A stretch of DNA of 64,000 nt. Origin: Coprinus comatus. Its lineage: Eukaryota > Basidiomycota > Agaricomycetes > Agaricales > Agaricaceae. Position numbers and translations under genes: made by a program. The notes beneath the pieces were generated by a model. The model saw nothing but the letters and a program-made list of their open reading frames with translations. It ran no database searches and was not told the DNA's origin. Positions 34,801 through 47,235 of this stretch are shown piece after piece (positions within the stretch are counted from its first letter, which is position 1; every line of letters starts with the position of its first letter). The DNA lies in assembly GCA_034638255.1 (NCBI GenBank), contig JAWPGT010000003.1, positions 186,001 through 250,000 on the forward strand. The letters run 5' to 3'.

Positions 34801-36379
34801 AATGTCAAGGAGGATATCTTTTATAGACCAGACCGACTCACATCCAATATGATACGGTCATAAACTTCCTATCAGGTGTCATCTGGACTGTCATATAGTT
34901 CGCCCATCCAAGTGCACGCATTCTTTGTGCCTGAAATCCTTCAGCTGAGTATGCTTTTAAATTGTTGGTAAGGTGTTGAGTACCTGGTACCATAGAATCT
35001 CAAGTTGGTAGGATAATGACATCATTTCTGGTCAGAACGTTATGATCAGATGGTCAAAAAGTCAAGGGCATGATGATCATCACATACGGAGGAAATTATA
35101 TATGCGCACCAAAGGTGCATCGACATAACCTGGGGCCAAAGTAGGTCTTGGTGGGCGTTCAAAACCAGGTGGTAGTGGCACGGGTTCTGGCAATTGCAGA
35201 TAATAAGCCAGCCGTGCATCCGCCTCATCTGTTACGTGTCGTTTAATCAAACCAGTTGGTATTCGCGGAAACTCTAGATGAAGGTTAGCAGTAGGTTGGC
35301 GTGAATTCGAATGCAGTCGAACCTTGCAAGCTAGCCAGACCACCAGCGATTTCGATTAGGAATTCGACATGAACAAAGAACCAACCATCGACAGGATCCG
35401 CACCCAGAAGACAGAGCGAGGCCTCGAAAAGTTTTGGTACTGTGAAGTAGACCCTACCATCCGCTAGGAAAAGAAAAGAGGTGAGGGGTCATTGTGACAT
35501 GGGTTCAAGTAACACACCTATGCGATATTGGCTCATTTCTACAGGTATAAGTTCATTCATACATAGACGATAACGTATAGCTTCCTCCATGTCCGATAGA
35601 GTCTTTTGAACCTCTAGGTCGGTTAGAGGCGTTGGTGGTATGACGGATTTCTGTTGCGAAGATATTTAACATTCACATTAGCAAACATCCGATATGGAGG
35701 TTGATACCTTGATGCATGTCGGTAGTCGAAGGTAAGATCCCGTTGTGAGGACGTCCAAAGAGGTGAGAAGGTCATGGTTGCGCAATCTGAAAGCAGTTGA
35801 ATGGCAGAACAAGAATAATTTGTGAAGAAGCCTACCTCGCCGGGTCCAACATATCCTTTGCGACTTTGAGTGCTCGTGTGACATCCTCGAATTGTTGGTT
35901 TTGGCCCATGAGAAAGGCAGTGATATTCTGGATGGTATAAATAGTGAACTCGAAGACTTGTGAATGGAGAACGTACCATGCATTTCTGAACTACATCAGC
36001 ATCCCGAGACCACTTGGCTACTGCATAGAGCTTGACAACCTGCTTCTTTATTTTGACCACCCAGTCTGCCAGCGTGCGTTTGCGTGCGACATCAGACATG
36101 TTGGGTAGGCTGGTGGATCATCAGTGAGCGCCTTTGAGAACACCAGGTCAAGGGAGAGACATACGTTTCTGCTAGCTCTGAGAGTTCGGCATAGATGGAT
36201 TGCATAACGCGTTGCAAGAGGTCTCCAAGTGGGATTTGATCATTGTAGACGACGGGGAGTTCTCGGTCGAGCAGCTCAATGGAAACGTCGTCAACGTTTT
36301 CGTGGGAGTCGTGAGGGAAGCCATTTGTTGTAGGGGGTAGTAAGGAGGGTTCTGGGATGTTTTTCTGGGTGAGTGACAT
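31837..36379 (-). CDS. MED14: Mediator complex subunit 14 (Rgr1)
   Basis: Architectural backbone joining Mediator head, middle and tail at RNA polymerase II promoters. Twenty exons on the minus strand: 36379-36165, 36109-35977, 35927-35836, 35786-35708, 35650-35518, 35463-35323, 35273-35088, 35027-34984, 34930-34842, 34791-34497, 34447-34297, 34244-34042, 33991-33913, 33862-33553, 33493-33446, 33393-33144, 33093-32889, 32826-32741, 32690-32317, 32269-31837; 1181 residues, all phases consistent. Conserved N-terminal blocks: IPLGDLLQRVMQSIYAELSEL, then KRTLADWVVKIKKQVVKLYAV and KWSRDADVVQKCMNI, the MED14 signature. EFPRIPTGLIKRHVTDEADARL, IEQKAKYLGLQSSRSRNF and CCARVAYMNVERQLKLR are also typical. 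The C-terminal tail is Ala/Thr-rich. Confidence 0.95.
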
Positions 36380-36463
36380 GATTTGAGGGAGAGTCAGTGG
36401 AAGGACATGGAGGGACGGAGGAGGAGGCGAGGCGCACGAGTTTTGCATCAACTTTCTTTGCTC
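36380..36463. promoter_or_regulatory. Very short bidirectional promoter, MED14 / SCYL1-like
   Basis: Only 84 bp lie between the divergent start codons. Transcription start sites must sit within, or the 5' leaders must overlap the opposite gene. Confidence 0.6.
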
Positions 36464-39400
36464 ATGGACTACATCAGATCCTTTGGCTCAGTCCTCGTCC
36501 AAAAATCAGGTTTAAATCTCCCTTTTACTCTCGGTCAACGCATAGCTACCTACGAGGGCCTATATACTCTATATGACGCAACAAAACGAGTAGGCTTATT
36601 ATTTAATATCGAGTATATTCCACTCAACTGACACGTATGCCAGGACGACAGCTCTCCAGTCTCTGTGTTCGAGTATGACTACAGCGATCCAACTAAACGC
36701 ACTTTCAAGTCCTTCGCACAAAATGCCCTGCGGAAACTCAGAACAACAAGGCATCCTGATGTCCTCAAGTTCATTGACGCTGTGGAATCAGACACAGGAA
36801 TATATATCATGACAGAACGTGTCCAACCTCTTTCTACTACCCTTCCAACATGGTCGTCTCGAAAAGCCCAGGAGAAGGAAGACTGGCTGCTCTGGGGCCT
36901 CCATCGCATCTCAGTTAGCTATCTTCTCCAAAATACACCTCGTTTATCTAATCTCGGTCGCTAGGTAGCCTTAGCATTCCTTAACGATCCGTGTGCTTCC
37001 ACTCACGGAAGAATCTCAACATATTCAATATTTATCTCCCCATCTGGTGAATGGCGACTTGGAGGCTTCGAGCTGTTGAGCAATCCCAAAGATGATGCAG
37101 CCGTGCTCTATGTAAGCCCCTATCGGTTATTTCAAAGCAGCAGCCAAGCTCAACTAAAACTTACCAGAACCTTGGCGGCGCCTTTCCAGAGTCATACACA
37201 TGGTCTTCTCCGGAAGTGAAGAAGAACGGTTGGACAGAACTCAAACAGTGAGATATATTCTCTATAGGCTATACCACTAATAACGAATTCATTCAGAGTT
37301 GATGTTGCTGCGGCAGATGCTTATGCATTGGGTCTACTCCTACACTCAGTATTCAATCCGAACCACCCGCCGCCAGAAACGTCTCTCCCACCACATCCAC
37401 CACCAACCGCAGCATCTCGCGGTGCCATACCAACCACAGTATTTAATGCCTATAAGCGCCTCCTTAACCCAAATCCGAAAAACAGACTTAATTCCAAGGG
37501 TTTCCTGGAACTAGGTATGGCGGATACAGGATTCTTCGCTACTAATCGCCTTGTCAAGGTCTGCCTGGGATTGGAGAACTTTTCAATTGAAAGTGAAGCA
37601 GAGAAAACTGCGTTGCTTCGGTAATATATTTATCTAGCTCTCGAGTTGACCGCTATTGAAGTCTATATTAGTACTCTGAAAGAGTCTGCTTCCTCATTTC
37701 CGGCCGAGTTTGCAACACACAAGGTCCTACCGTCTTTAGTATCTGCACTTGAATATGGCGGTGCATCCGCAGCTACCATCCTCCCACTTGTTATCCAATT
37801 TGGCAAAAATGTGTCACCCGAGGAATACCCCAAGGCTATCCTCGATCCTCTGGTGAAAATGTTTTCTAGTCCAGATAGAGGTACGAGACTGGCACTTCTT
37901 GAACATTTGCCAGAGTATGCCGATAAGTTGGACAAGAAGACTGTATCCGATAAGATATTCCCTCATCTGGTAGGTATTTCTTACGTTTTCTTTGAGTTCC
38001 CGGTCTTAAATCCATTACAGCAAACTGGATTCTCTGACACCGTTGCCATCATCCGTGAGGAGACAACGAAATCTATATCTCTGATAGCACCCAAGGTAAT
38101 CACATCCCTAACCCAGTCTAAAACAACAACTAATATTGCAATCCAAAAGCTTAATGATCGCCTCCTGAATAACGACCTACTTCGCCTACTCGCGAAAATG
38201 CAGTTGGATCCGGAAGCTTCGATACGAACTAATACTTGCATCCTCATTGGTCGACTTGGTCCTACTTTAGGATATAACACCAAACGCAAGGTACTAGTTC
38301 CTGCTTTTGCTCGTGCTTTGAAGGATTCGTTCGTCCATGCAAGAGTTGCGGGTTTAATGGCTTTTATGGCAACTATCGATTGTTTTGAGATTGAGGAAAT
38401 TGCATCCAAAGTTATACCAAACATCTCTTTTACATTGGTTGATAAGGAAAAGTAAGTACACCATTCCTTCTACCTTAACAATGTAATGATTATGTTACTA
38501 GGCTTGTTCGAGATCAAGCTTTTAAGACCATGGAACTTTTCATCAAGAAATTAGAGGAACATGCTAGCACAATGGTAAAACATTCTAGAAAACACCATCT
38601 ACACTCATTCTATAACTCATATATCTCAATTTACAGCCAGAAACCGTTGAAGTTGATCCAAGTTTACCAGTGCAAATTTCAGAACAAACACTTTCTTCAC
38701 TCCCCATCCCAGGTACACTTGTCAATACCGCTACTGGGGCTGCTGGGGCTTTAGCTGGATGGGCCATGTCCTCCCTTAGTAAACATGTATGTCTTCATCT
38801 ATACACCTCCAACCATTAAATACTCACCATAAACCTCTTTTTTTTTTTAGCTTGTTGCACAAGATCTCCAAACTTCTATGAATGCTGTATCTTCCACTGC
38901 AATGAATCAACTTTCAATGCCAGGTGGATTTGGTGATGGTTCATCCTTACCAACATCCAATATTGGTGAACTTCCAAATAAACCTTTCACTACCAATTCA
39001 TCTTCTTCAATACCTTCAACTCCAAAACCATCCACAACCACAACCACAACCACAACCACCGCGAGTACGATCAAAGGAAAAAGTCTTCAACTTGGAGGAG
39101 GAGGTATCAAGAATAAGGCCATTAATACTAGTACTTTACTTGCTGATAAATTGGAAGCTGAATTGGAATTGAATGCTGGAAATCCTTGGGGTAGTGATGA
39201 TCTTATGGATGTCAACGCTGATGAAGATGATTGGAGTATGTTTCTTTCATCATCATCATCATCTATTAATCCTAATACTAAAAATATTCTTTTTTAATTC
39301 ATTCAAGGTGCATTCGAGACAGCTCCAGCTCCAGCTCCAGTTCCAGCAACCAGCAGTTTAAACGCAAATGGAAATGGATCTATCACAAGAAACACTTTAT

Positions 39401-39786
39401 CTCCACCTTCATTTACTACCACTAGAAGCAAATCACCTACGCCAATTAAAAGATCTACATCCCCACTTCCTCCTTCCATACCACGTATCACATCTCCTCC
39501 TACAACAATTTCAAATTCAAATACAAATTCAAATTCAGATGATTGGATTGATGCTGGTGGTGATTGGGATAAACCTAAACCTATTAAACCAACAACTTCA
39601 TTGAAAACAAAAACCTCGGGTACGATTTCTCAAGAAGATAAAGCTGCTGAGATGGCTAGAAGAAAGGAAGAACGAAAACAGGTGAGTAGTAATACTGTTC
39701 AAACCCATCATTGTTTTATTAATAAATGATTATAGCGTATTGCAATGTTAAAAGAGCAGAAAAAACAAGCTTCAAAAGCTTCCTGA
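36464..39786 (+). CDS. CEX1: SCYL1/Cex1-type pseudokinase
   Basis: Cytoplasmic protein of the SCY1-like family, linked to nuclear tRNA export (Cex1) and Golgi/COPI traffic (SCYL1). Twelve exons: 36464-36589, 36644-36913, 36965-37111, 37168-37247, 37297-37620, 37672-37969, 38021-38451, 38502-38574, 38637-38786, 38851-39235, 39308-39681, 39736-39786; 902 residues. The N-terminal kinase-like domain lacks catalytic residues: the HRD position reads THGRIS and the DFG position GGFEL. HEAT repeats follow (SALEYGGASAATILPLVIQFG, FPHLQTGFSDTVAIIREETTKS, ARVAGLMAFMATIDCF). The low-complexity C-terminus has a Thr run and DDW motifs (EDDWSAFE, DDWIDAGGDWD), ending in a basic coiled coil (EMARRKEERKQRIAMLKEQKK). 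Confidence 0.94.
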
Positions 39787-39999
39787 TGATCATGATAGAA
39801 TAGAGACCCAAGATTTTCATATCATATCACTTTATGCTAACATAAAAAAAACATACATACACTATAGTATATACAGGGCTTAATACATTTATACCAGGAT
39901 TTTCTACAGCGGAGATGAAGATACATAGATGTATTGATTTAAGCTTATGTCATGAATACCGACCCACCATGATGATACTCATACCCATATTCATATTAT

Positions 40000-42272
40000 T
40001 TAAGTGGGTGGGCCTCCCCTACCGCGACCAGGAAAACCAATTCTGTGGAATGGTAAACCACCATGAAGTGGAAGAAGTGGTGGATTTTGCCAGCGAGTGT
40101 TATGACGCATGAATTCATCTGGATCATCATTATTTTGTTCCACTTCTACTTGTTCTTCGTCATTTTCGTCAGGCTACGAATATGTTAATAAAAGGACAAT
40201 AATGAACTTTCAAAATCTTAAAACACTTACCTCAAGATCAATAACCAACGCCCCTGTATGCCACCCAGCAGCAGTAACTGCAAAACAAAACCTATCCTTC
40301 GGATCCTTCCTTCCATGATCAAATCGTACTTCAGTAGGAACCCCAACTTCCGGTGGTGTACCAAATCTTCGTAATTGAGCATTACCCAATTGAACTTCAT
40401 CTCTAAATCCACCTGGAGTGCCCACAGGTAATTCCACGGGATCTCCTAAACCTAAGGCTCCATTGGAAAAAGCACCCCATGTAAACAATTTACCATCTAC
40501 ACTTAATGCTGCGTTATGATAATCGCCTACGGCAACTTGGATTATATTCTTGTTTTGAACTTCGGGAATGATCTCGGGATTGGATGTGGGTGTCGTTCCG
40601 AGTTCACCTTGTAATATGATGGAATTTTCGCCAGTTGAAAAGGCGAAGAAACGATTGAAGCCAGCTGAAACCTAGAAAAGCAGGCAGCAAGGTTGGAGTG
40701 AGGAAGATAATATATTTTGTGGAAGAGACTTACATGCGTCACTTTTAATACCTCTGGAGTTTTCAAATCATACATGCTTTCACTGGAAAATTCTGGGAGA
40801 TTGCGGACTTCCGCGACTTCACTAAATTTGGGTAACTGTCAAAGGAGTATGAGATTTATCCGTAGATGTATTCATTATAAATGACATACATATTTCCACC
40901 CAGTTGGCGATGACTCTTCATTTTCAAGGCCACCAATCTTGAGAACATGCCCATAATTCGTCAAACCAACTATATGTGCATCCAGAGCACCTATTTGGAT
41001 GAGACGAGGAGGATTCTTCTTGTAATCATCACTACCATCACTACCCCCAATGTTGGGTAAAATGGGCAAAGGAGGCAATCGAACTGGATCGACGTTGGCA
41101 GCCCATGTATGGCATGGTATAACGCCGTTTTTAGCATATGCTCTGCCTATATCTGCCATGTTCAATCTGTCACGTTCTGCTCTGATCTTCCCGAGGAGTG
41201 TTCCATGTTTTGGCCACCAAACTAATACATCTCCAGTTTTTGCGAGGAGAGATGTAAAGTTCCACCCGCATTCGAGTTGTAAAGGTTCCACACTCGCAAT
41301 TGGGGGGGAGGATACTTGGAACGGCCTTCCCCAATTTACGAAGTTCCATACAATGCCCGCACTATCCAAAACGGCGGAATGTAAACGACCACAACTAAAA
41401 TAATTTAATCTTAACCAACACATATATCTGAGATCAGATTTTGTATTCACCTGATACTTCGGACAGGGTTGGGAAGCTGAAGGCGCAGAGGGATTTGTGC
41501 GATTTTTCCTCCTTCAGAATAACCATCCCTCTGTAATGCGTATGAGTTGAACTCGCCATTCAACGTTCCTAAATAGAGGAAAGCTAGATCAGACGCCAAT
41601 TCTGATTAATCAAGCGAGGATGATGCTACCCCAGACGAAGACATTTCCTTTGGTATCAAGCGCATGAAAAGACCTGGGAGGGGATTAGGGTAGTAATAGG
41701 ATCGGTACGGTCCACTTACATGCCCCCAGCAACGATACTAATTATATGACCTCCTGGTATATGGAGCTGGGTTGGGAAAGGTACGCCTTGAACACCCGAC
41801 CTGGGAAAATGCCGTAGACCGAGCCGACCATTATTTCGATCTCTGGGAAGAATGAAATAAGTAAAGTATCGTTTAGAGATTATCGGATCGCCTTACCCCC
41901 AAACAAAGACTTGTGATAAAAAAAAATACTTTGAGTTTGCCAAAACGTACATAGAGGCGAGATGGTTCTGCTCACCCTTTGGATTGGCCAAGCCTTGATA
42001 GATAAACTTCCACCCCGAACGACGAGCAGTTCCTGCACCGGTAAAATTGAAGTCCTGGCGTAGTTTGTGCTTCCATAAAGTCTCATCGGAACACAGAGAT
42101 GCGAAATACTGTCAAAAGATTACAGTCAGGGGTATGTTGGAGTCCGATGGGAAATTCTCACCTCGGAGGACCTTGCCAGCCGAAGAAGATCGGCTGTTGG
42201 TAGCAAAGGCAATAGTTCGTCCAGAAGAACCTCTGGGGGCAGATTCGCAAGGGTGACTGGATCCTCTGACAT
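40000..42272 (-). CDS. F-box protein with RCC1-like repeats (Saf1 type)
   Basis: Predicted SCF ubiquitin-ligase substrate receptor. Ten exons on the minus strand: 42272-42162, 42108-41976, 41909-41897, 41842-41720, 41673-41630, 41568-41451, 41394-40890, 40835-40734, 40671-40231, 40173-40000; 587 residues. The F-box is at residues 8-60 (LANLPPEVLLDELLPLLPTAD, then CSDETLWKHKL). RCC1/ATS1-like blades follow: VFVWGDRNNGRLGL, SFHALDTKGNVFVWG and LFTWGAFSNGALGLGD. The domain order matches S. cerevisiae Saf1. Exon 3 is only 13 nt and supplies the first VFVWG; it is flanked by canonical sites and required for phase. The C-terminus is acidic then Gly/Arg/Pro-rich. Confidence 0.9.
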
Positions 42273-42655
42273 GGTATGCTGTGAAAGCAAAGGCTGCGCA
42301 CCTGTGTTTTATTGATGACGTCACATGTTCTACGATCTAGCCTAAACATTACATCAACTGAGAAGTCACTTTGTGCTGCTTCCAGGGGTTTCAACTCCGA
42401 TTTTTTATTCATCTAATCGCACCCTATTACATGCTATTACATGTCACATCGAAAAATTAAAATTACTTAGGGGTGCGAGAGAATGTTCATGTGTTAGGTC
42501 AGAATTTTGATGCGGTGGAAATTGAAAATTGATGCAAAAGGTCGACAATCAGTGATGGAGTTCACGCCATGCTGCAAATATAATTACCTTACCCTACCTT
42601 ACCTCAACGTGCCTTTCTTGAGTTTCCTGAGTCCTCCCCCTTTGTTTACGTCTCC
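42273..42655. promoter_or_regulatory. Divergent intergenic region, F-box / OSCA channel
   Basis: 383 bp. Close to the channel ATG lies a short repetitive pyrimidine tract (TTACCTTACCCTACCTTACC, about 42586-42605). No ORF was accepted. Confidence 0.5.
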
Positions 42656-45600
42656 ATGTCCGTCGACAGGGACAAGGCTCTTAGCTCAAGCACGACCAGC
42701 ACCTTCCTCACCTCTTTGGTCGTCAATGTTGCTCTTCTCGCCGCAGAAGTAGGGGTCTTCCTCATCTTGAGGAATAAGCTCTGGAGAATTTACAGTCCCA
42801 GAACCGTACTGCCACCTCCTGAGTGAGTCCTCTTTCGCATTTTCTGTTCTTATCATCTCTAACTCTTAATCTTTACGTAGAAAACGAGCCCCCGCTTTCC
42901 CGCAAGGTCCTTTGAAATGGTTGCCAGCTTTGGTCATGTACAAAAGCGAGGATATTGTACTTCTTCACCTCCAACTTTGCTGTAAGATGCTAACGAGAGA
43001 TATCAATAGATAAGAAAGAATGGATTAGACGCGTACGTCGTTTGTTACCGGTCTTAATGGTTTCTAACATTGCATTCCAGCTATATGTTTTTGCGCTACA
43101 TCAAATTATTGATGTGGATATTCTTGACTTTCACTTTACTTACCTTTGCGGTTATCATACCGGCGGATGCAGCTGGTATATTAAGCAAGAATGATGGAGT
43201 GGAGCGTATATCTTGGACAAAGTAAGTATTTCGAGTGTCATATATGCGCCTTATCCCTTACAATTTTCTACAGCATAATTAACCCTCGAGACCAATCACG
43301 TTTTGCAGCTCATATTGTCGTTGTATATGTTCTAACCTGTGAGGCTTTTATCCCCAGCCTACCTGGTGGCTTTCCAGTTGATATAATATTTTAGTCTTCG
43401 TCTTGTGGTTGATTCGTCGAGAGATGCAGAATTTCATTCATCTACGCCATCAGTTCCTAATCAGCAGCTCACACTCCAAGTTAGCTCAAGCTCGTACCGT
43501 CCTTGTAACCTCAGTGCCCGATGAGCTAGCCAATGAACACGACCTCCGCACGTTTGCAAGTTTTGTCCCGGGAGGTGTCGATCGAGTTTGGTTGTTCCGA
43601 GATACCAGATCCTTGAATGAATTATTCGAACGACGCCAAGAGGCATGCGAACAGCTTGAGGCTGCGATGGCGGCCGTGTTGAAGATTGCTGTTCTTGCTT
43701 GGCGCAAAAGGGTTAAGATGCACCGGAAAATATTGAAACGCAGGCCGAAGGACGAGGAGAATCATGAGTCTTCGGAGTTGCCTATTCCCCCTATTACACG
43801 CGAGTTTCTAAATGACCTCGTCCCCATAGCCAAAAGGCCACATCACAGAGTCAAACTTTTAGGCTTGATGGGGGAAAAGGTGGACACAATCGACTGGTGT
43901 AAAGTAAGTGACAATAGTTACCCTGCGTTGTCTTAATATTTAAATTTCATCATTCTACAGCAAGAGATCGCACAGCTCAACAGGGATCTCAAAGAGGGTA
44001 GAGAGCATATTGTCAAAGGAAAATTCTTGGGTAGTGCATTCATCCGCTGCAACCTGCAAATAGGAGCCCATGTTCTAGCTCAATGTGTTAGCTACCATGA
44101 GGTATGCACACTATTCCTCGCGTTGACGAAACCCTCTCAGCATCGGTATCCGATAGCCTTTAATGATGCACAGCAAGTGGATGGAGGCTAACCCGAAGGA
44201 CATTGTCTGGGCCAACCTTGACGATGGCGCGCTTGAAATGCGTGGTCGAGCAATAACCTCGTGGGCTGCAACCATTGGTCTCATCATTGTTTGGGCATTC
44301 CCTGTCACATTTATTGGTACACTGAGTAACCTGGACGATCTCTGTATTAAACTTCGGTGAGCCTAGCATAGTTTATGCGAGAAATACTCACCCACAGACG
44401 TTTTAGCTGGTTACAATGGCTTTGCGATGGTAAGCTGCAAGTTTGCTATTTTCCCAAGGTGAAAGTTCAAATTCAATCCCATATGTAGCCCCTACACCTG
44501 TGCCTGGTCTCGTACAAGGTGTTCTCCCCCCGGCTTTGTTAGCAGGTTTATTTGCACTTCTACCATTTATTCTCAAAGGTATTTATTAATAATATGCCTG
44601 TAAATGTGTTGACTTAGTAGGTATAGGTCTTGCCTGGTATGAATGTATACCCCGTTATTCCCTTATGTCTGTTAGCGTGTACAAGCGCTTTTACTTCTTT
44701 TTGTTAATGTGAGTGGTATATGCATGAGCTTGGGATCTTGTCTAATATTTCATATATTATTCCAGCCACGGTTTCTTGATTGTTACCCTGAGTTCTGGAA
44801 TCACGAAAGCGCTTGAGGATGTAATAATCTGATAATTCATTTGGTTTATCTTCCCACTAATACGTTTCTAGATCATAGAAAACCCAACACAGACTGTACA
44901 GAAACTAGCAAGCGAACTACCAGGAGCATCTGTATTCTTCCTGACTTATATGGGTATGTGCAGCTTACTTTTTCGTGGACAAGCACTCAACATTCGCCTA
45001 CAGTGACCCAAGGGTTGGCAGGTGCAGGTGCTGCACTGGCTCAATTGGCGGCGCTGGTTTTCCACTACATTCGTAAATGGTTCTTGGGCCGCACACCGCG
45101 GCAGGCCTATAGCGTGACTTTCCTCATGCCCAGTGTGAGCTTCTGTTTTCGAGAATTGAGCGAGGAAAAGGTTAATGGAATTATTTCAGGCCGACTTCGG
45201 AGTTGTTCTTCCCCGTTTATCGCTCCTTGCTACAATTGGTTTCGCGTACAGCGTTTTGTCCCCGCTCATTAATATTCTCGCATTCATCAGTCAGTATATG
45301 CAATTATCCATGCGTGTAATATACTAATCATAATACAGGTTATGCCATGTACTACTTGGCATGGAAGTTCCGTATGTACACATTGAGGCCCATTCATTTC
45401 CCCATATCTAACGTGACCTTCTAGTTTTATCGCAAGTCTTTGATCAACCTGATGAAAAAGAGACTGGTGGTCTCTACTTCCCAATGGCAATAAACAACCT
45501 ATGTAAGTCTTTATAGTATGTGAGTGATAGCAAAGTGATTGGATCCAGTCTCATGCAGTTGTTGGTCTATATATTGAGCAAATCTGTCTTGCTTGTTTGT

Positions 45601-46524
45601 TCTTCCTCAAAGCTTCTGGATCCTCCGGAGGTGCTATTGCTCAGGCGGTCCTCATGATTGTCCTTCTGGCCATTACAGCCATTGCTCACTATTTTATTAA
45701 TCATAGCTTCAATCGTGAGTACCCTTACCGATGTCTTAACAGATGAGCTAAACGTAATAAAAGCCATGATCCAGTATCTTCCTATGTCGCTTGCTACAAA
45801 GGAAATGTCGAAGAGATACGAGAAGCAGAGGAAACAGAAACAAAAGGAAGGAGAATCAGAAAACGAGATGATATAGTAGACTTATTCAGTCGTACTGGTA
45901 GGGGTCATGCTGTTTTCTCTACGAATCATTAGGAGCTAACAGTCTCTTTTAGTCGCGCTCCGTGGTATGCGAAGGCGTATACGGAAAGCGAAGAATAAGC
46001 TCGATGGCAAGCTCGATAACATCAGATCGAAGGTCGTTGCTGTTGATTCAGATACGGAGGAAAAGGATAGAGAATCAGAACACGATGCAACAGCGAAATG
46101 CAGTGAAGAAACTCTAGCAGCAGAAGCATTAGGTATGAAAGGCACTGGTGAACTGCACAGGATGAAGTCTTTCGAATCACACGCCTCCAGGGTGTCTAAG
46201 GCGGCATCGAAAAAGTCTGCGAAGGGTATATTGGATAAAGTGCCTTTATGTGAACCAGCAACAGCTGCACTTACGGATGGCGACTCTGAGGATGAAGAAG
46301 ACGACGATGATATACATGCATTCGACCATCCTTCGTTCTATGTTGACCAGCCCTGGATTTGGATACCGAAGGACCAACTTGGATTAAGTGGGTTGCTGGT
46401 CAAAGAATTACAAGATGCAGGTGTCAGTGCAAGTGATGTAGGAGCGGAAATGCAGGAAAATGCAGTTGTGGAAGTGAGCAGGAATCCCCCCGACGAGGAT
46501 TGGGCTGGAGGCCACGATGCTTGA
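42656..46524 (+). CDS. OSCA/TMEM63 (CSC1-like) mechanosensitive cation channel, frame conflict near C-terminus
   Basis: Calcium-permeable osmosensing channel of the DUF221/RSN1 family. Exons 42656-42822, 42881-42956, 43010-43032, 43081-43221, 43274-43338, 43395-43903, 43961-44101, 44157-44356, 44407-44429, 44489-44578, 44621-44708, 44766-44820, 44872-44953, 45004-45134, 45190-45289, 45339-45371, 45425-45502, 45559-45714, then 45764 or 45775 to 45897, and 45953-46524; about 950 residues. Family blocks: YMFLRYIKLL, RTVLVTSVPDE, AFIRCNLQIGAHVLAQ and NLFVGLYIEQICLACLFFL. With the acceptor at 45763 the next exon gives the conserved FNPMIQYLPMSLATKEM but meets a stop at 45874-45876; the acceptor at 45774 keeps the frame open but loses that motif. 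The C-terminal FDHPSFYVDQPWIWIPKD is conserved. The assembly may lack one base in an A-rich stretch. Confidence 0.9.
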
Positions 46525-46618
46525 TGCAGAGTGGATGTTGGAATTTTTGCGTATAATTTACATTAGATACCCCTTCAAATAGTTATCGAACAAGTACAAT
46601 TAAGCCGAAACTTAGTAC

Positions 46619-47097
46619 TTAAGACTGATCCGAAGCTTGCTGCTGAAGATCATCTATAGGCAAACGGACCAGCCGTTGACCTTCAGTGGTGTTTTCTCCG
46701 TCATCATGTTTATCTCGGGATTCCACTGTGATGTATATATAAGTACTGTGGTTTCGTAAAGTGGAAACAAAAGACTCACAGAACAAGTTCAAGATCTGGA
46801 ACATCCTGGGCCATTGCTCAAGCACCTGCCCGTGTACTAATGGTAGATCAGTAAAATGAGTGTATTGTATTTTCAAAGCATAATACCTTCTCCCGCATTG
46901 GCCATAATTTCACAGTCGTCTCCCAGAGCCTCGATACGCTGGAGATAGAGGGTACTTGCTCTTTCGAGGGCTGCTACTGCATCGTATTCCTTCTTCTTCT
47001 CGTTTAGCTTTGCAATGTTAGAGGCTGAGGTTGCCTGAGGGATGTGGGATGGAGCATAGGATGTACGACTGGGTATAGAGGACTGACGGAGAGACAT
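46619..47097 (-). CDS. DAD2: DASH/Dam1 complex subunit DAD2
   Basis: Outer-kinetochore protein of the fungal DASH ring that couples kinetochores to spindle microtubules. Exons on the minus strand: 47097-46887, 46836-46780, 46725-46619; 124 residues, normal size. After a Ser/Pro-rich start (QSSIPSRTSYAPSH) comes the conserved coiled coil LNEKKKEYDAVAALERAS and LGDDCEIMANAGE. Splicing then joins VLEQWPRMFQILNLF, the family's second motif. The C-terminus ends with GQRLVRLPIDDLQQQ, again typical. The presence of DASH fits a fungal genome. It is divergent from MED12; the 138-bp gap contains an ACGCGT box. Confidence 0.95.
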
Positions 47098-47235
47098 TAG
47101 AAGGGCTGATCACAGCTTGACAAGCGCGACGCGTATTGACCAAATCGGGCAGGTGGACGGGGTCAGGGTCAGGGACCTCTGCAAACAGCCTTCTACCTCC
47201 TCCACGCATGTGTGCTACTGCAATCTCTCTCAGAA
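47098..47235. promoter_or_regulatory. Bidirectional promoter DAD2 / MED12 with MCB box
   Basis: 138 bp between divergent ATGs, containing a perfect ACGCGT at 47129-47134 (MluI cell-cycle box consensus), 32 bp from the DAD2 start. G1/S control is inferred only. Confidence 0.45.
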
